A DNA stretch of 64,000 nt from Lota lota (Eukaryota; Chordata; Actinopteri; Gadiformes; Lotidae), in assembly GCA_026745465.1 (NCBI GenBank), contig JACYXH010000579.1, forward strand, positions 1 to 64,000, read 5' to 3'. This document shows, piece by piece, positions 45,000 through 56,388 of this stretch. Both the position numbers and the translations under genes were made by a program. The notes beneath the pieces were generated by a model. It saw only the letters and a program-made list of their open reading frames with translations, did not search any database and was not told the DNA's origin. Position 1 is the stretch's first letter; each line of letters begins with the position of its first letter.

Positions 45000-46400
45000 G
45001 TTCTGGACATTTCGCCAACGGGAGTTTGAAAGTGTACATTTGGACTTTGTATGTTACATATACATTTGTTTTTCAAGAAAAGGATGCCAAGTAAAAATTG
45101 CATTTAAAAAAACAATGTTTCCATGGCTTTCACTGTCCTCAACTCTTTGAAGAACAACCATTTGGCCGTAGATCAGTGTCAGAGCAGAGCGGGAGTTACA
45201 CTCACAGGAGGAAAGCACAGAGCGTTCTTTCTTCAAGTCCTGGCTCACATTGTGGTTAAAGCTAAACGTACACTACAGAGAATTCTGTACATTTGAACCC
45301 CAACGCTGACAGTAAGTACAGGAGTCGGCCTGATGATTTGGGCTGTGAGATAGGGTTAGGGTTAGTTAATCTAACTGATAGATTAGTTAGGGTTAGATGA
45401 TTTGGCCTGTGAGATGCTGGACAGAGGCAACAAGTTGAGTGCGCAGAACTTAGTAATATGGATAGGAATAATTATTCATCACTCTAAATTTGATGCAAAA
45501 TGAGTACAAAAAAGTACAGAAAACAATGGAGTCATGTTGTCTGTTGTCGTTTATTTTCCGCTTTTGTAGAACATTTTGTAAATCACCTCTTTTAATATAA
45601 ACAACACAGATAAAGTGTTAACAAAAATACTGTTTAATTACAAATCGGCATGGCTTCGGCATGAACACATGACTACACAATAAATGCTGGTATTCAAGAA
45701 ATTTAATCAAAGTCTTCACACATGCAATGACAAAAAGGCTTTTTTATGTTAATTACACTATCATTACAAATCTGCCCTCGTATGGGGATTTTCACATTAA
45801 AACGGTGCTAACAAGGTTATTTCATTAAAGTCTTAATGATTGATGCACCTTTTGTCAATAAACCATCCACTCCATTCCATGTTTTCCGAAGAGCTTGGGG
45901 CCTGCTCTGTGCCGATGTTAACCCCATGATGAGTCAAGCCTTGAAGGACAGCTTCAGAGGCTTTAACAAAGTCCGGCAGCGCTTCGGCATCTCTGACGGT
46001 GGATCAACATGCTTTTAGTTACTGTTTTCTGGGCAGTTAGTCATAGCATTGTAGCAGTAGATTATGTGTTCTTGCCTTTGGCAAATGGCTCGTTTATTGC
46101 ATTTCGATTTGTCTTGGGCCATTCCAGGACCACCATTGACAAATTCATAGACAATGTGTTGAGACCTGAAATTAGATTGATAATGAAGATTATAATTTTT
46201 TTTTTTAATTGTAAACAAAAAACAACTTTATATTTGCTGTTTAAAATTCTCTAAAAGGTGTTGCGTTCCCTTGTGTTTGTCCCCTATCGGCCACCGTAGC
46301 CCTTGGTTCCATCAGACGGGTGCTCTCCGTGTTAGCTCGGTTCTTACTCATTTTCTCTCTGCACTAAATCAGGTGATTCCAGCACTAGGAAACATGCTTT
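45000..46400. other. Intergenic stretch, no gene recognised
   Basis: No exon of the mcam tail was found. TTAGGG-type hexamers occur at 45352-45365 and 45391. A minus-strand stretch at about 45880-46005 reads STVRDAEALPDFVKASEAVL with codon-like character, but I do not recognise it. Confidence 0.5.
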
Positions 46401-47880
46401 TTGCAGCGATTAAACAAAGTTGAATGTATATATAATTGTATTATTTTACATTTAACCCTTTTATTTGAGTATGTTAAATGCTGTATCTTAGATAATTTAA
46501 CAGTTAAAACAAGGCCGAACTATGTACATTGATCTAGTTGTAAAAGGCATCTCTTAACCTCTGTATGGTCCCATTCAACCTCTCCACCAACCCATTGGTC
46601 TGGGGTACCGGGCACAGAGACGCCTTCTGATCCCCAACACTTGGCACACTTTGGTGTTGATCTGAATGAATGGTGCAGAGAATGATTTAAACCCACTGTT
46701 ATAATTAATAAATAAAAAGTACTCATTTGAAATGACTAGTAATGTGCAAGTTCAAAGTTCAAATGTGTGCTAAAATAGCAATAGAAATACATACTTTGTT
46801 GACAAATTATTTTCCTTGATCAGTGAGGATTCTTTGTGGCACTTTAAATTGATACACAGATTTTAGTATGCACCGTGTAACCTCTGCTGTGGATTTAGAT
46901 TTGATGGCATATGCCTGCGACCATCTGGTACAGTAGTCGACCATCACACAGATGTACTGGTTTCCCTGGTCTGTCATGACCAGCTTACCAACTAGGTCCA
47001 TGCCTACAAGTTCAAATGGAACTTTGGTCTGTTTGAAAATAAAGACAAAAAGACGACACAATTACTATGTTATTCACACATTAAATATGTTGGAAACAGG
47101 GTGAATGCTCCTCCCATCTACTATAAAAAGGAACAGTGATCAAAACACAAAAATGGATTGTTAACCTTTATTGGTTTATAATCCGTGCCAAGCTTGAGGT
47201 CATGTCGGTGATACCTATGGAAGTTAAAGGTTAAATATGAAAGCAAAAACATACCCAATTATCAATGTCGGCTGAGGCCGAACAGGCCAGTAGAACCGTT
47301 GAGAAATCACGTTCCTAGTCCGAATTTGGCCGCAATGTGCGCCAATGTCACTGGTGTGAAATTCTTCCAATAATGAGTCGGCCTCGGCCGCCCCACAGAC
47401 AACTTTCACTCGATCCTCTTTGTCAGATCCCTTATGTCTGACATAAAACAATTCACCATCTGAAGATAGGATATCAATTATTGAGAGCCCTTTAAGCCTT
47501 GTCTAATTCAGCCTACAGGCCTCTCTTACCATGAATTGCAATGGTAACATAACTAATGTAGGCTAATATGCAGTATTTTCTCAAAGGTTTATGCATTATT
47601 GTTAAATGATGCATTGCTATAAGGGATTAAATATCTACTTTAGGCCTACCATTGATGCAGTACTTTTGGGCTCGTCGCAGAATAGTGAAGCGCTGTTTTT
47701 TGTCACTTTCTTTAGGAAACTCTCTTTTGATGAGGAACTCCCTTAACTCCTCAAACATTTGTTTGTCCATAATGTAATCTCAAAACAAAGTATAAATGGC
47801 CAGCTATCATGAATTGTTTCCTGTTGCGTGTGGACTTTGATGAAAGCAGAATAATTATACAGGATGACAAATGAAAAACA
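46400..47880 (-). mobile_element. Ginger-like transposon, copy 2 (truncated)
   Basis: Same family as 25.0-29.9 kb, with matching exon order and lengths. The start exon 47650-47770 is also 121 nt (MDKQMFEELREFLIKREFPK). The zinc-binding exon has VKVVCGAAEADSLLEEF and ISQRFYWP. The core exon has VPFELVGMDLVGKLVMTDQG and CTRWSQAYAIKSKSTAEV, then RILTDQGK followed by TAA. It ends near 46400 before the GPF/Y and Ulp1 parts. Its right end (CTGTTGCGTGTGGACTTTGA near 47820) matches the right end of copy 1. Here the first catalytic aspartate is intact, but the second is followed by a stop. Confidence 0.75.
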
Positions 47881-47959
47881 GAGGTTGCTGTCGGGTGCTT
47901 CGTCCCGAGGCCCGCCGTGCTTCTACTGGAACTACTGGCTACTGCCTCTTCAGTGGCGC

Positions 47960-49034
47960 AATACTGCGTAATACCCCATAGTGCAAATCGCCGTGTGAAC
48001 TCGGTACTAAGTATGCCCAGTTTTTCAGAAAAATGTGCACTTGGAAAAATAGCGGCAGAAACCTTGTGCGTCATCGACAGGCAGCACGGAAAGTGACCCA
48101 AGTTTCCTTCCAACATATGCGTCTCCCACAGACGCAGTTTGGCTTTAAAAGCCCTCACTGCAGCATGCATGTCACACGGTCCCGACCCTGAAGCAAACCC
48201 GGAGGTTTAGCGCATAGAGATGGTTCGTTATATCACACAGAAATGCCAGCTCACACAGCCACTTTTCATCGTGGAGCTCTGTGGTGTCTTTCCCTTTGCT
48301 TTCCATAAACTGACAGATATCCTCACGCAACTCGAAATATCTGTTGAGCACTTTCCCTCGACTTAGCCAGCGCACCTCTGTGTGATAGGGGACGTCACCA
48401 TTTTTAGAATCTATCTCCTCCAGAAATGCCTTAAACTGGCGGTGGTTTAAACCTCTGGCTCTTATAAAGTTAACAGTCTGTGTCACGGTGCTCATTACAT
48501 GTTCCATTTTTAGCGCTTTGCCGCACAATGTTTCTTGGTGTATAATGCAGTGGTAAACTGTCAGCTCACCTGCGCAACTGTCCTCCCGCATCTTATCCCG
48601 CATTCTGCCCACTAATCCACTCTTTCTACCGCACATTGCAGGCGCTCCATCTGTTGTCAGTCCTACCAGTTTGTCCCAAGGCAGCTTCATTTCATTTACA
48701 CAATTAGATACTTCTTCAAATATGTATTTTCCCGTGGTTGTGCCGTGCATTGATTTAATTCCCAAAAGTTCCTCTGTAACGCGCAAGTCAGAGTCCACTC
48801 CACGGATGAAGATTGACAGCTGGGCAGTATCTGTTGTGTCGCTGCTCTCATCCACAGCAAAGGAATATGCAATGAAATCTTTTCCTTTTTCCATTAGCTG
48901 ATTTTGTATATTGGTAGCAAGCTCGCATGTCCGGTCAGCAACGGTGTTTCTGGTAAGGCTTACATTTAAAAATGCTTGCTTTTGGTCAGGACACACGACT
49001 TCGCACACTTTAATCATACGACTGCGCCATAGAC
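47960..49034 (-). pseudogene. hAT-type transposase fragment (GTF2IRD2/ZBED-like)
   Basis: The frame from 49050 to 48172 reads [40 protein letters not shown] with the catalytic aspartate region, and [34 protein letters not shown] and [20 protein letters not shown]. These are hallmarks of the hAT family transposases related to GTF2IRD2. A frameshift near 48185 moves to RAFKAKLRLWETHMLEGNLG, followed by SEKLGILSTEFTRRFA, where homology stops near 47980, before the C-terminal dimerisation part. The 5' end is cut at about 49035 by Ty3/gypsy 2. Confidence 0.8.
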
Positions 49035-51340
49035 CTTCTTCCGGGAGCACCCCTGCCTAGCAGTCGGTTATTCAATCTCTCCCGCCCGGAACGGGAGGCT
49101 ATGGAGCAGTACATTCAAGAGTCCCTGGCCGCGGGAATTATCCGTCCTTCTTCTTCTCCGGTTGGAGCCGGGGTTTTTTTTTTTTCAAAGAAGGATCATT
49201 CCCTCCGCCCTTGTATTGACTATAGAGGCCTGAATAGTATCACCGTAAAAAACAAGTACCCTCTGCCCCTGATCAGCTCTGCCTTTGTTCCCCTCCGCGG
49301 AGCCCAGATTCAAACTCGATCTGCGTAACGCGTACCATTTGGTCCGCATCCGGGAGGGGGATGAATGGAAGACGGCGTTTAACACTCCCCTCGGTCACTT
49401 CGAGTATTTAGTGATGCCATTCGGGCTCACTAATGCCCCAGCCGTCTTCCAAGCTCTGGTGAATGACGTCCTTCGCGACATGTTAAATCGCTCGGTCTTC
49501 GTTTGCCTCGACGACATTCTCATTTTCTCCGGGTCACTGGAGGAACATAAGATTCACGTCCGGCAGGTTCTCCAGCGGCTCCTGGAGAATCGGCTTTTCG
49601 TAAAGGCGGAGAAATGCGAGTTCCACGTCGCCTCCACTTCCTTCCTGGGGCACATTATCGGCCAGGGACAGGTGAGGATGGACCCTGCAAAGGTCTCGGC
49701 AGTAGCCCAGTGGCCCACTCCCGCTTCCCGGAAGAAGCTCCAGCAATTCCTGGGATTTGCTAACTTCTATCGGCGATTCATCCGTGGTTACAGTCAGGTC
49801 GCGGCACCCCTCACGGCCTTGACCTCTATTAAAAGACCCTTCCTGTGGACTCCGGAGGCTGAAGCAGCATTCACCACCCTCAAGGAACGCTTCGTCTCCT
49901 CGCCGATCCTTGTTCAACCCAACCCTGCAAACCAATTCGTGGTGGAGGTGGACGCTTCGGACACCGGTGTGGGCGCAGTGCTTTCCCAGCGCTCTCCCTC
50001 CGACCAGAAGATGCATTCCATTGTACCGGTCCCACCGATCGTCTTTTTGTCGCAGATACGGAGCGTTCGAGGGTTCTTTCGTGGCCACATTCCACCAGGC
50101 TCACCTGCCACCCAGGCGTGACCCGTACTCTGGAGTTCATCCGCCGGCGATTGTGGTGGCCAGCAATGGACTCGGACGTTCGCGATTACATCGCAGCCTG
50201 CTCTACCTGTTCGCGCAGCAAGACCTCCACTCGGCCCCGTTCCGGTCTCCTCCGACCCTTACCCATTCCCAGCCGTCCCTGGTCCCACATCGCTCTGGAT
50301 TTCGTCACCGGTCTTCCCCCTTCTGACGGCAACACCACCATCCTCACCGTCATCGACCGGTTCTCTAAGTCTGCCCATTTCCTCGTGCTCCCCAAGCTCC
50401 CCTCTGCTAAAGAGACTGTGGATCTCCTCGTCGCCCACGTCTTCCGGCTGCACGGCACCCCGATGGACGTGGTCTCAGATCGAGGTCCCCAGTTTACATC
50501 CCAGGTTTGGCGAGCTTTCTGCACTGCTCTGGGGGCCTCGGTCAGCCTGTCCTCGGGATACCACCCCCAGTCTAACGGTCAAGCAGAACGGGCGAATCAG
50601 GAGATGGAGGCTGCTTTACGCTGCGTCACTGAAGCGAACCCCTCCACATGGAGTTCCCAATTACCGTGGGTTGAATATGCCCACAACTCCCTGGAGAACT
50701 CCTCCACGGGTTTATCCCCGTTTCAGTGCTCCTTGGCGTATCAGCCACCTCTATTTCCTTCCCTGGAGGCGGAGATCGCTGTTCCATCAGTTCAGGCCCA
50801 CATGCAACGCTGCCAGAGGACCTGGAAGCGCGCTCGGACTGCGCTTCTCCGGGCCTCTTCCCGTTCCCAGAAACAGGCCAACAAACGCCGCGCACCTGCC
50901 CCTCGTTATTCCCCAGGCCAAAAGGTTTGGATCCGATCCAAGGATCTTCCCCTCAAAGGAGAGACACAGAAGCTTTCGCCCCGTTACATCGGTCCGTTTG
51001 AGATCGAGGCAATCATCAACCCCTGTGCCGTCCGCCTCAGACTCCGGCTTCCCTTCGCATTCACCCTACGTTCCATGTTTCTCAGATCAAGCCTGTTTCC
51101 TCCAGTCCTCTGTCTACCCCATCTCCGGCCCCGCCTCCTCCCCGGATCATCGACAACCACCCGGCCTGGACGGTGCGTCGTCTACTAGACGTTGTCGTCG
51201 CGGCCGAGGACATCAATATCTGGTACGGTCCGGAGGAACGTTCATGGGTCCCGCGGAGCTACATCTTGGATGCGTCCCTCATCAGGGACTTCCACCGCCA
51301 GCACCCATCCCTTCCCGGCGTTCGCCTGGAGGCGATCGTC
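49035..51340 (+). pseudogene. pol: Ty3/gypsy 2 pol remnant
   Basis: Reverse transcriptase has [20 protein letters not shown], a break near 49310 in the [16 protein letters not shown] box, then [14 protein letters not shown] and an active site reading VCLDDILIF where YLDD is usual. RNase H starts ([20 protein letters not shown]) but after SDQKMH jumps straight into the linker before integrase, so most of RNase H is deleted (near 50020). The integrase (50118-51188) is intact from the zinc finger (CSTCSRSKT) through [27 protein letters not shown] and [13 protein letters not shown]. The chromodomain ([19 protein letters not shown]) lies in another frame. Confidence 0.88.
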
Positions 51341-51353
51341 GAGGGGGGGGTAC

Positions 51354-51943
51354 TGTCACATCACCCTCTGCCACCACCTAGTGGCGCCGGCTGCCACTAC
51401 ACCATGTGCCTCTGTTTACGTTCCTTCACCAATTACCCACGTGCACTCCGGTCTTCACTCCTGTCTACTATCAACTAATCAGCGCACTCTATTTAACCCT
51501 CGTTCCCCAAGCAGCCGGCGCCAGATCGTTGTGTGCAAACCCTGAGTTAGTACCTCGTTCCCGCACTAGTCCAGAGTTACCTTATCTTTACCTGTACTTT
51601 GCCTACCCCTAACTTGCCTTTGTCCTTTACCCAGCTTCCCTACCCGTCTCCTGATACCTACCTACGGACTGCCTTCCCGTTGTCGATCCCTCGCCTGCCA
51701 AGACTCCCCGCCTGCTCCCGTCTGTCTGTCTGCCTGACCTCTTGCCTGCCTACTGCCTGCCCGACTACCCGCCTGCCTACGTCCCTCTGCCTGCCTGACC
51801 ACCCGCCTGTCTTCGAACCATTGCCTGCCTGACTACGCCTTGCTCTGCCCTTACTGTACTGTTTATATTAAACTCCATAGTTAATTACACCATCTCCGCC
51901 TGCTGTGTTCCACACTTGGGTTTACCAGTCGTTTCCCGTAACA
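51354..51943 (+). repeat. Ty3/gypsy 2 3' LTR
   Basis: 590 bp from TGTCACATCACCCTC to TTTCCCGTAACA. It contains TATTTAACC at about 51489 as a possible TATA-like element and repeated CTGCCTGCC words at 51730-51830. BEL/Pao coding sequence follows directly. Confidence 0.85.
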
Positions 51944-54900
51944 GAAACATCTGAAGACATAAGTTATGGCAAGGAAAGAAAGCTACTGTCAACACAAGAG
52001 GTTATCAAGGAAACCACATCCAACAGAGTTGTGCAAGATGGCAATACTACACAGACTTCAGCGATAGTACCTGTCTATGTGTCAACGCAAAGTGATTCAA
52101 GTAAGGAAGTTCTTGTCTATGCTCTGCTAGATTCACAAAGTGATTCTTCTTTCCTTCTTGAGGAAGTAGCAAACATTCTAGATACGAACACGGAACAAGT
52201 GAAGCTGAAACTATCTACAATGTCGTCAAAAAGGACAATTGTACCCTGTAAAAGACTCAAATACCTAAAAATAAGAGGTCTATTCTCCTCTAAGAAGATC
52301 ACAGTACCAACAACGTACACTCGTGAATTTATCCCTGCCAATCGGACACACATTCCAACTTCAGAGACCGCTAAAGCATGGCCTCATTTGGAGCATCTAG
52401 CAGAACACATTGCACCGCCAAAGGAATGTGAAATTGGTCTGCTAATCGGATACAATTGCCCACAAGCGCTAATGCCCACAGAAGTCGTATGTGGAGAAGA
52501 AAACGAACCCTTTGCTCAGAGAACTGATCTAGGTTGGAGCATAGTGAGTTATGGTGACCCACAAGAGCACTACAGTGATGCAATTGGAGTAAGTCACCGC
52601 ATCATTGTAAGGAAAGTGACACCTGAACCCAAACCAACAATCAAGCTCAAAGGTGAAGTTCACTATGTTGGCAAGACTCAGATCAAGGAAATGATCAGTC
52701 CAAATGATGTAATTAAGGTACTAGAATCTGATTTCAGTGAAAGAGTTGAAGAAGATGCAACCGTCTCTCAGGAAGATCTCCACTTCTTGACTAAGCTGAG
52801 AGATGAAATCAAACACAAACAAGATGGTCATTGTGAAATGCCCTTACCTTTCAAACAAGACAGACCAAATCTACCCAATAATAAGTCATGTTCTGTTCAG
52901 CGTCTAAGAGGCTTGGAACGAAGGCTCAAGAGAGACCAGAAATACTGCTCAGACTACATGAACTTCATGACAGATATCATTGCTCATGGTGATGCTGAGA
53001 AGGTTCCCGAAAAGGAACTCAACAATCATCCAGCCTGGTATATTCCCCATCACGGGGTATACCACCCTCAAAAGCCTGGGAAGATACGCGTCGTCTTCGA
53101 TTGCTCAGCAAGATTCCAAGACACGTCATTGAATGACCACCTTCTTACTGGGCCAGAGCTCACAAATACCTTGGTGGGAGTTCTCTGCAGATTTCGCAAG
53201 GGCCCAATTGCTATTATGTGTGATGGGGAGCGAATGTTCCATCAGTTCCATGTAAGACCGGAAGACCAAGACTACCTGAGGTTCTTATGGTGGGAGAATG
53301 GTGACCTGATGTCTCCGCCATCAACTTTCCGGATGAAAGTCCATTTGTTTGTGGCAGCCTCCTCACCCGGCTGTGCCAATTTTGGTCTCAAACATCTAGC
53401 CGCTAAAGGTCAGGATCAATTTAACCAAAACGCTGTTAAATTCATCCAAAGGAATTTTTATGTTGACGATGGACTGGTGAGTGTAACGTCTGATGCTGAG
53501 GCAATTCAACTCATCAAGGAAGCAAGAGGTCTTTGCAGCACAGGCAAGCTAAGACTACATAAGTTCGTCTCCAACAGCAAGCATGTATTGAAATCAATAC
53601 CAAAGGAAGAGTGCGCTGAAAGTGTCAAAAACCTTGATATGGCTTTGGGAGAGCCACTCATGGAAAGAGCTCTCGGAGTGCAATGGTGCGTGTCCTCTGA
53701 TGACTTTCAGCTCAGAGTTACAGTCAAGGAACACCCGTTGACCAGAAGAGGAGTGCTTTCAACAGTAGCTTCCATCTACGACCCATTGGGGTTCGTAGCC
53801 CCATTCATTCTCCTAGGAAAGCAGATATTGCAACAACTGTGTCGAGACAAGGCCGGTTGGGATGAACCACTCTCAGAGGAGCTCAAGACACAGTGGGAAT
53901 CTTGGCTCCAAAGAATAAAGTCCACTACAGATTCAAAGCAATGGCAATTTGTACGTTCTGAAGATAATCCTGCGGATCATGCTTCAAGAGGCCTAAAGGC
54001 AGATCAGCTTGTAGCTTTAACTTGGTTTAATGGGCCAGATTTTCTGTGGAAAAGAGAGCTGCCCATAGAAGACGTCAAAGTAAGTGAGGTCATTGACAAT
54101 GATCCAGAACTTCGAAAGGCCCAGGTGCTCAACACAAAAGCAAAAGAGGACAGGACATTGTTAGACCGCCTGACAAGGTTTTCTGACTGGAAAAGAGCCG
54201 TCAAAGCTATTGCTCGTCTTAAGCGCCATGCTAAGCAAATCAAGGGTCTCAAACTTAAAACAAATGAAGCCACAAGTGTTGAGGAAAGACAGGAAGCAGA
54301 GCTTTTCATCATCAAATTGGCTCAAACGGAAGTATTCAGCACTGAAATCAAAGGTATAAAGCAATGCAAGGAAGTAAAACCCAAAGACAAAACAAACAAG
54401 CTACACAAACTAAGTCCCTTTGTCGATGAGTACGGTGTGCTCAGGGTTGGAGGACGTTTGACAAGATCTGCCCTTCATCCACATGTAAAGCATCCTGCCA
54501 TTGTACCTAAGGCAAGTCATGTGTCTGCTTTACTCATCAAGCACTACCATGAAACGGTGCATCATCAAGGAAGAGGAATAACAGTCAATGAATTGCGATC
54601 CAATGGTATATGGGTTACAGGTTGCAGCAGCGCAGTTGCCTCGCACATCTACAAATGCACAACATGCAGAAAGTATAGAAGGAACACACAGAAACCAAAG
54701 ATGGCAGACTTGCCAGACGAGAGAATGGAAATGACCCCTCCATTCACATATTGTGGTATAGATTGCTTCGGTTCATTCTATGTGAAAGAAGCGAGAAAGG
54801 AACTGAAAATATATGGTCTTCTTTTCACTTGTATGTGTTCTAGAGCCATACATATTGAAATGCTTGATGATCTCACTACAGAAGCTTTCATCAATGCACT

Positions 54901-55714
54901 GCGTGCATTCATTGCAATACGTGGAAATGTATGACAGTTGAGATGTGATCAAGGCACCAACTTTGTTGGCGCTAAAGGAGAGTTCATGAATGCAATGAAG
55001 GACCTGGATCATGAACAGGTAAAGGAACATGGATGTGAGTTTGTTATGAACTTCCCAGCATCAAGTCACATGGGAGGTGTATGGGAGAGACAAATTAGGA
55101 CCATCAGAAGCGTAACAGCGATCCTTGATCAATCTGCTAAAAGACTTGACTGTGCATAACTTAGAACCTTCCTGTATGAAGTGATGACTATCGTAAATAG
55201 CAGACCTCTGACAACAGAGCACTTAAATGATCCAACAAGTCTTGAACCTCTCACTCCCAACCATATCCTCATGATGAAGTCAAAGATAACAACTCCCCCT
55301 CCTGGTCAGTTTGTGAGTCAGGATCTCTACCTCCGCAAGAGATGGCGACAGGTACAGTTCTTGGCAAACGAATTCTGGACACGGTGGAAGAAGGAGTACC
55401 TCCTTAATCTTCAGCAAAGACAAATATGGCAAAGGGATAAGAGAAATACGAAGGTTAATGACATTGTCATCCTACAAGAGGACTGCTCTCCACGAAATCA
55501 ATGGAGATTAGCAAGAGTAGCACAGGTGTACCCTAGCACTGATGGAAGAGTCAGAAAGGTAAAACTGTTAATTAGTGACTCAACCTTAGATAACCAGGGT
55601 AAACGCACTACAAAGCCAGTCTATCTTGACAGGCCTGTATACAAGACAGTTTTACTGCTTGAAGCAGAATTAATGTTATGGTTATTTTGTGAGGTGAAAT
55701 CCCAAAGGATGTGA
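51944..55714 (+). pseudogene. pol: BEL/Pao pol (protease, RT, integrase)
   Basis: A 1009-codon frame is open to 54932-54934. Protease: VYALLDSQSDSSFLLEEVA. Reverse transcriptase: IRVVFDCSARFQ, IMCDGERMFHQF and NFYVDDGLVS with YVDD intact. RNase H is largely missing: the frame passes from KTQWESWLQRIK directly to WQFVRSEDNPADHASRG, an in-frame deletion of about 250 codons. Integrase: HYHETVHHQGRGITVNELRS and CTTCRKYRR (zinc part), FTYCGIDCFGSF, then a TGA before QLRCDQGTNFVGAKGEF, and GGVWERQIRTIRS. A second stop (TAA, 55157-55159) follows. The last part has RTTKPVYLDRPVYKTVLLLE. Confidence 0.9.
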
Positions 55715-55719
55715 TTTGG

Positions 55720-56226
55720 TGGGAGTTTAACTGCCATAGATGTTGTTCATGTCATTGTTAATAGGTTTTGCATGGTATCATTGTTATTTGTACAACTTGT
55801 GTTTTGAATGTTGATTTGCTTGTATTTGTGTGGTGGGAACTATCTGTGCATTCTGTGTTGTGTTGGGACGCCTTTAGTGGTGACAAGTTCCAGACATCGC
55901 GGTAAAGTAGCGGCGGTAAAGTTTAGTACTCTGAAAGATAAGTTAAATTAACGACGTGTTTATTTACAAGTATTCTTGTTTCTAAGTGGACCCATTTCCC
56001 TCTCAGTTGTGTGCAGCCAGCGAGGTATGTTCATTATGTTCATTATTTGTCGCGCATATTTACGTGCAAGGTTTCTGTAAAGTGAACGCCAACTTGGTTT
56101 TGTGCATGTGTTAAAATGTATTTAAACAGTTCGATGATGGATTGATGACGGTGGAGAATTTAGTAGAAGAATAAATCCATCAGTAACAAGAACAGCGGCG
56201 TCGTGTATTTCCTGGAGGGAGTGATA
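55720..56226 (+). repeat. Probable BEL/Pao 3' LTR
   Basis: Lies between the end of pol and the first base that matches mcam intron (TAATTGTTACTAAAATGTCC). It has AATAAA at about 56170 and ends near GAGGGAGTGATAG. There is no second LTR for comparison, so both borders are approximate. Confidence 0.5.
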
Positions 56227-56388
56227 GTAATTGTTACTAAAATGTCCTTTAAATAACGGCACTGAAAACACAAACTGAACCCAATTTGTATGCTGAAAAA
56301 GAGCAAAGAAACCTTCCACATTTTCCATTCAAACATAACCCTTGTAAAGGTCCATCCAAAGGGCTTCTAATCCTCCTACTACTCTCAC

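Larger units (their letters stand above)
49035..51943 (+). mobile_element. Ty3/gypsy retrotransposon 2, 5'-truncated
   Basis: It begins abruptly inside pol, right at the end of the hAT fragment ([20 protein letters not shown]), and ends with a chromodomain, a polypurine tract (GAGGGGGGGG, 51341-51350) and one LTR. Gag, protease and the 5' LTR are missing. It is a different lineage from element 1 (LTR and protein differ) though of the same chromovirus type. Confidence 0.9.
51944..56226 (+). mobile_element. BEL/Pao retrotransposon, 5'-truncated
   Basis: Pol begins right after the Ty3/gypsy 2 LTR and continues to a stop near 55711. The purine-rich GATTTGGTGGGAG (55710-55722) and a likely 3' LTR with AATAAA near 56170 follow, until mcam copy C starts at about 56227. 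Gag and the 5' LTR are missing. Its right border sits inside the mcam intron sequence. Confidence 0.85.

Noticed and set aside
45836..46254. Two overlapping short plus-strand frames
   Set aside because: No domain, splice signal or family resemblance found. Kept only as an unexplained stretch.
50671..51381. 236-codon plus-strand frame
   Set aside because: Shadow frame of the Ty3/gypsy 2 integrase. Only its last part corresponds to the shifted chromodomain.
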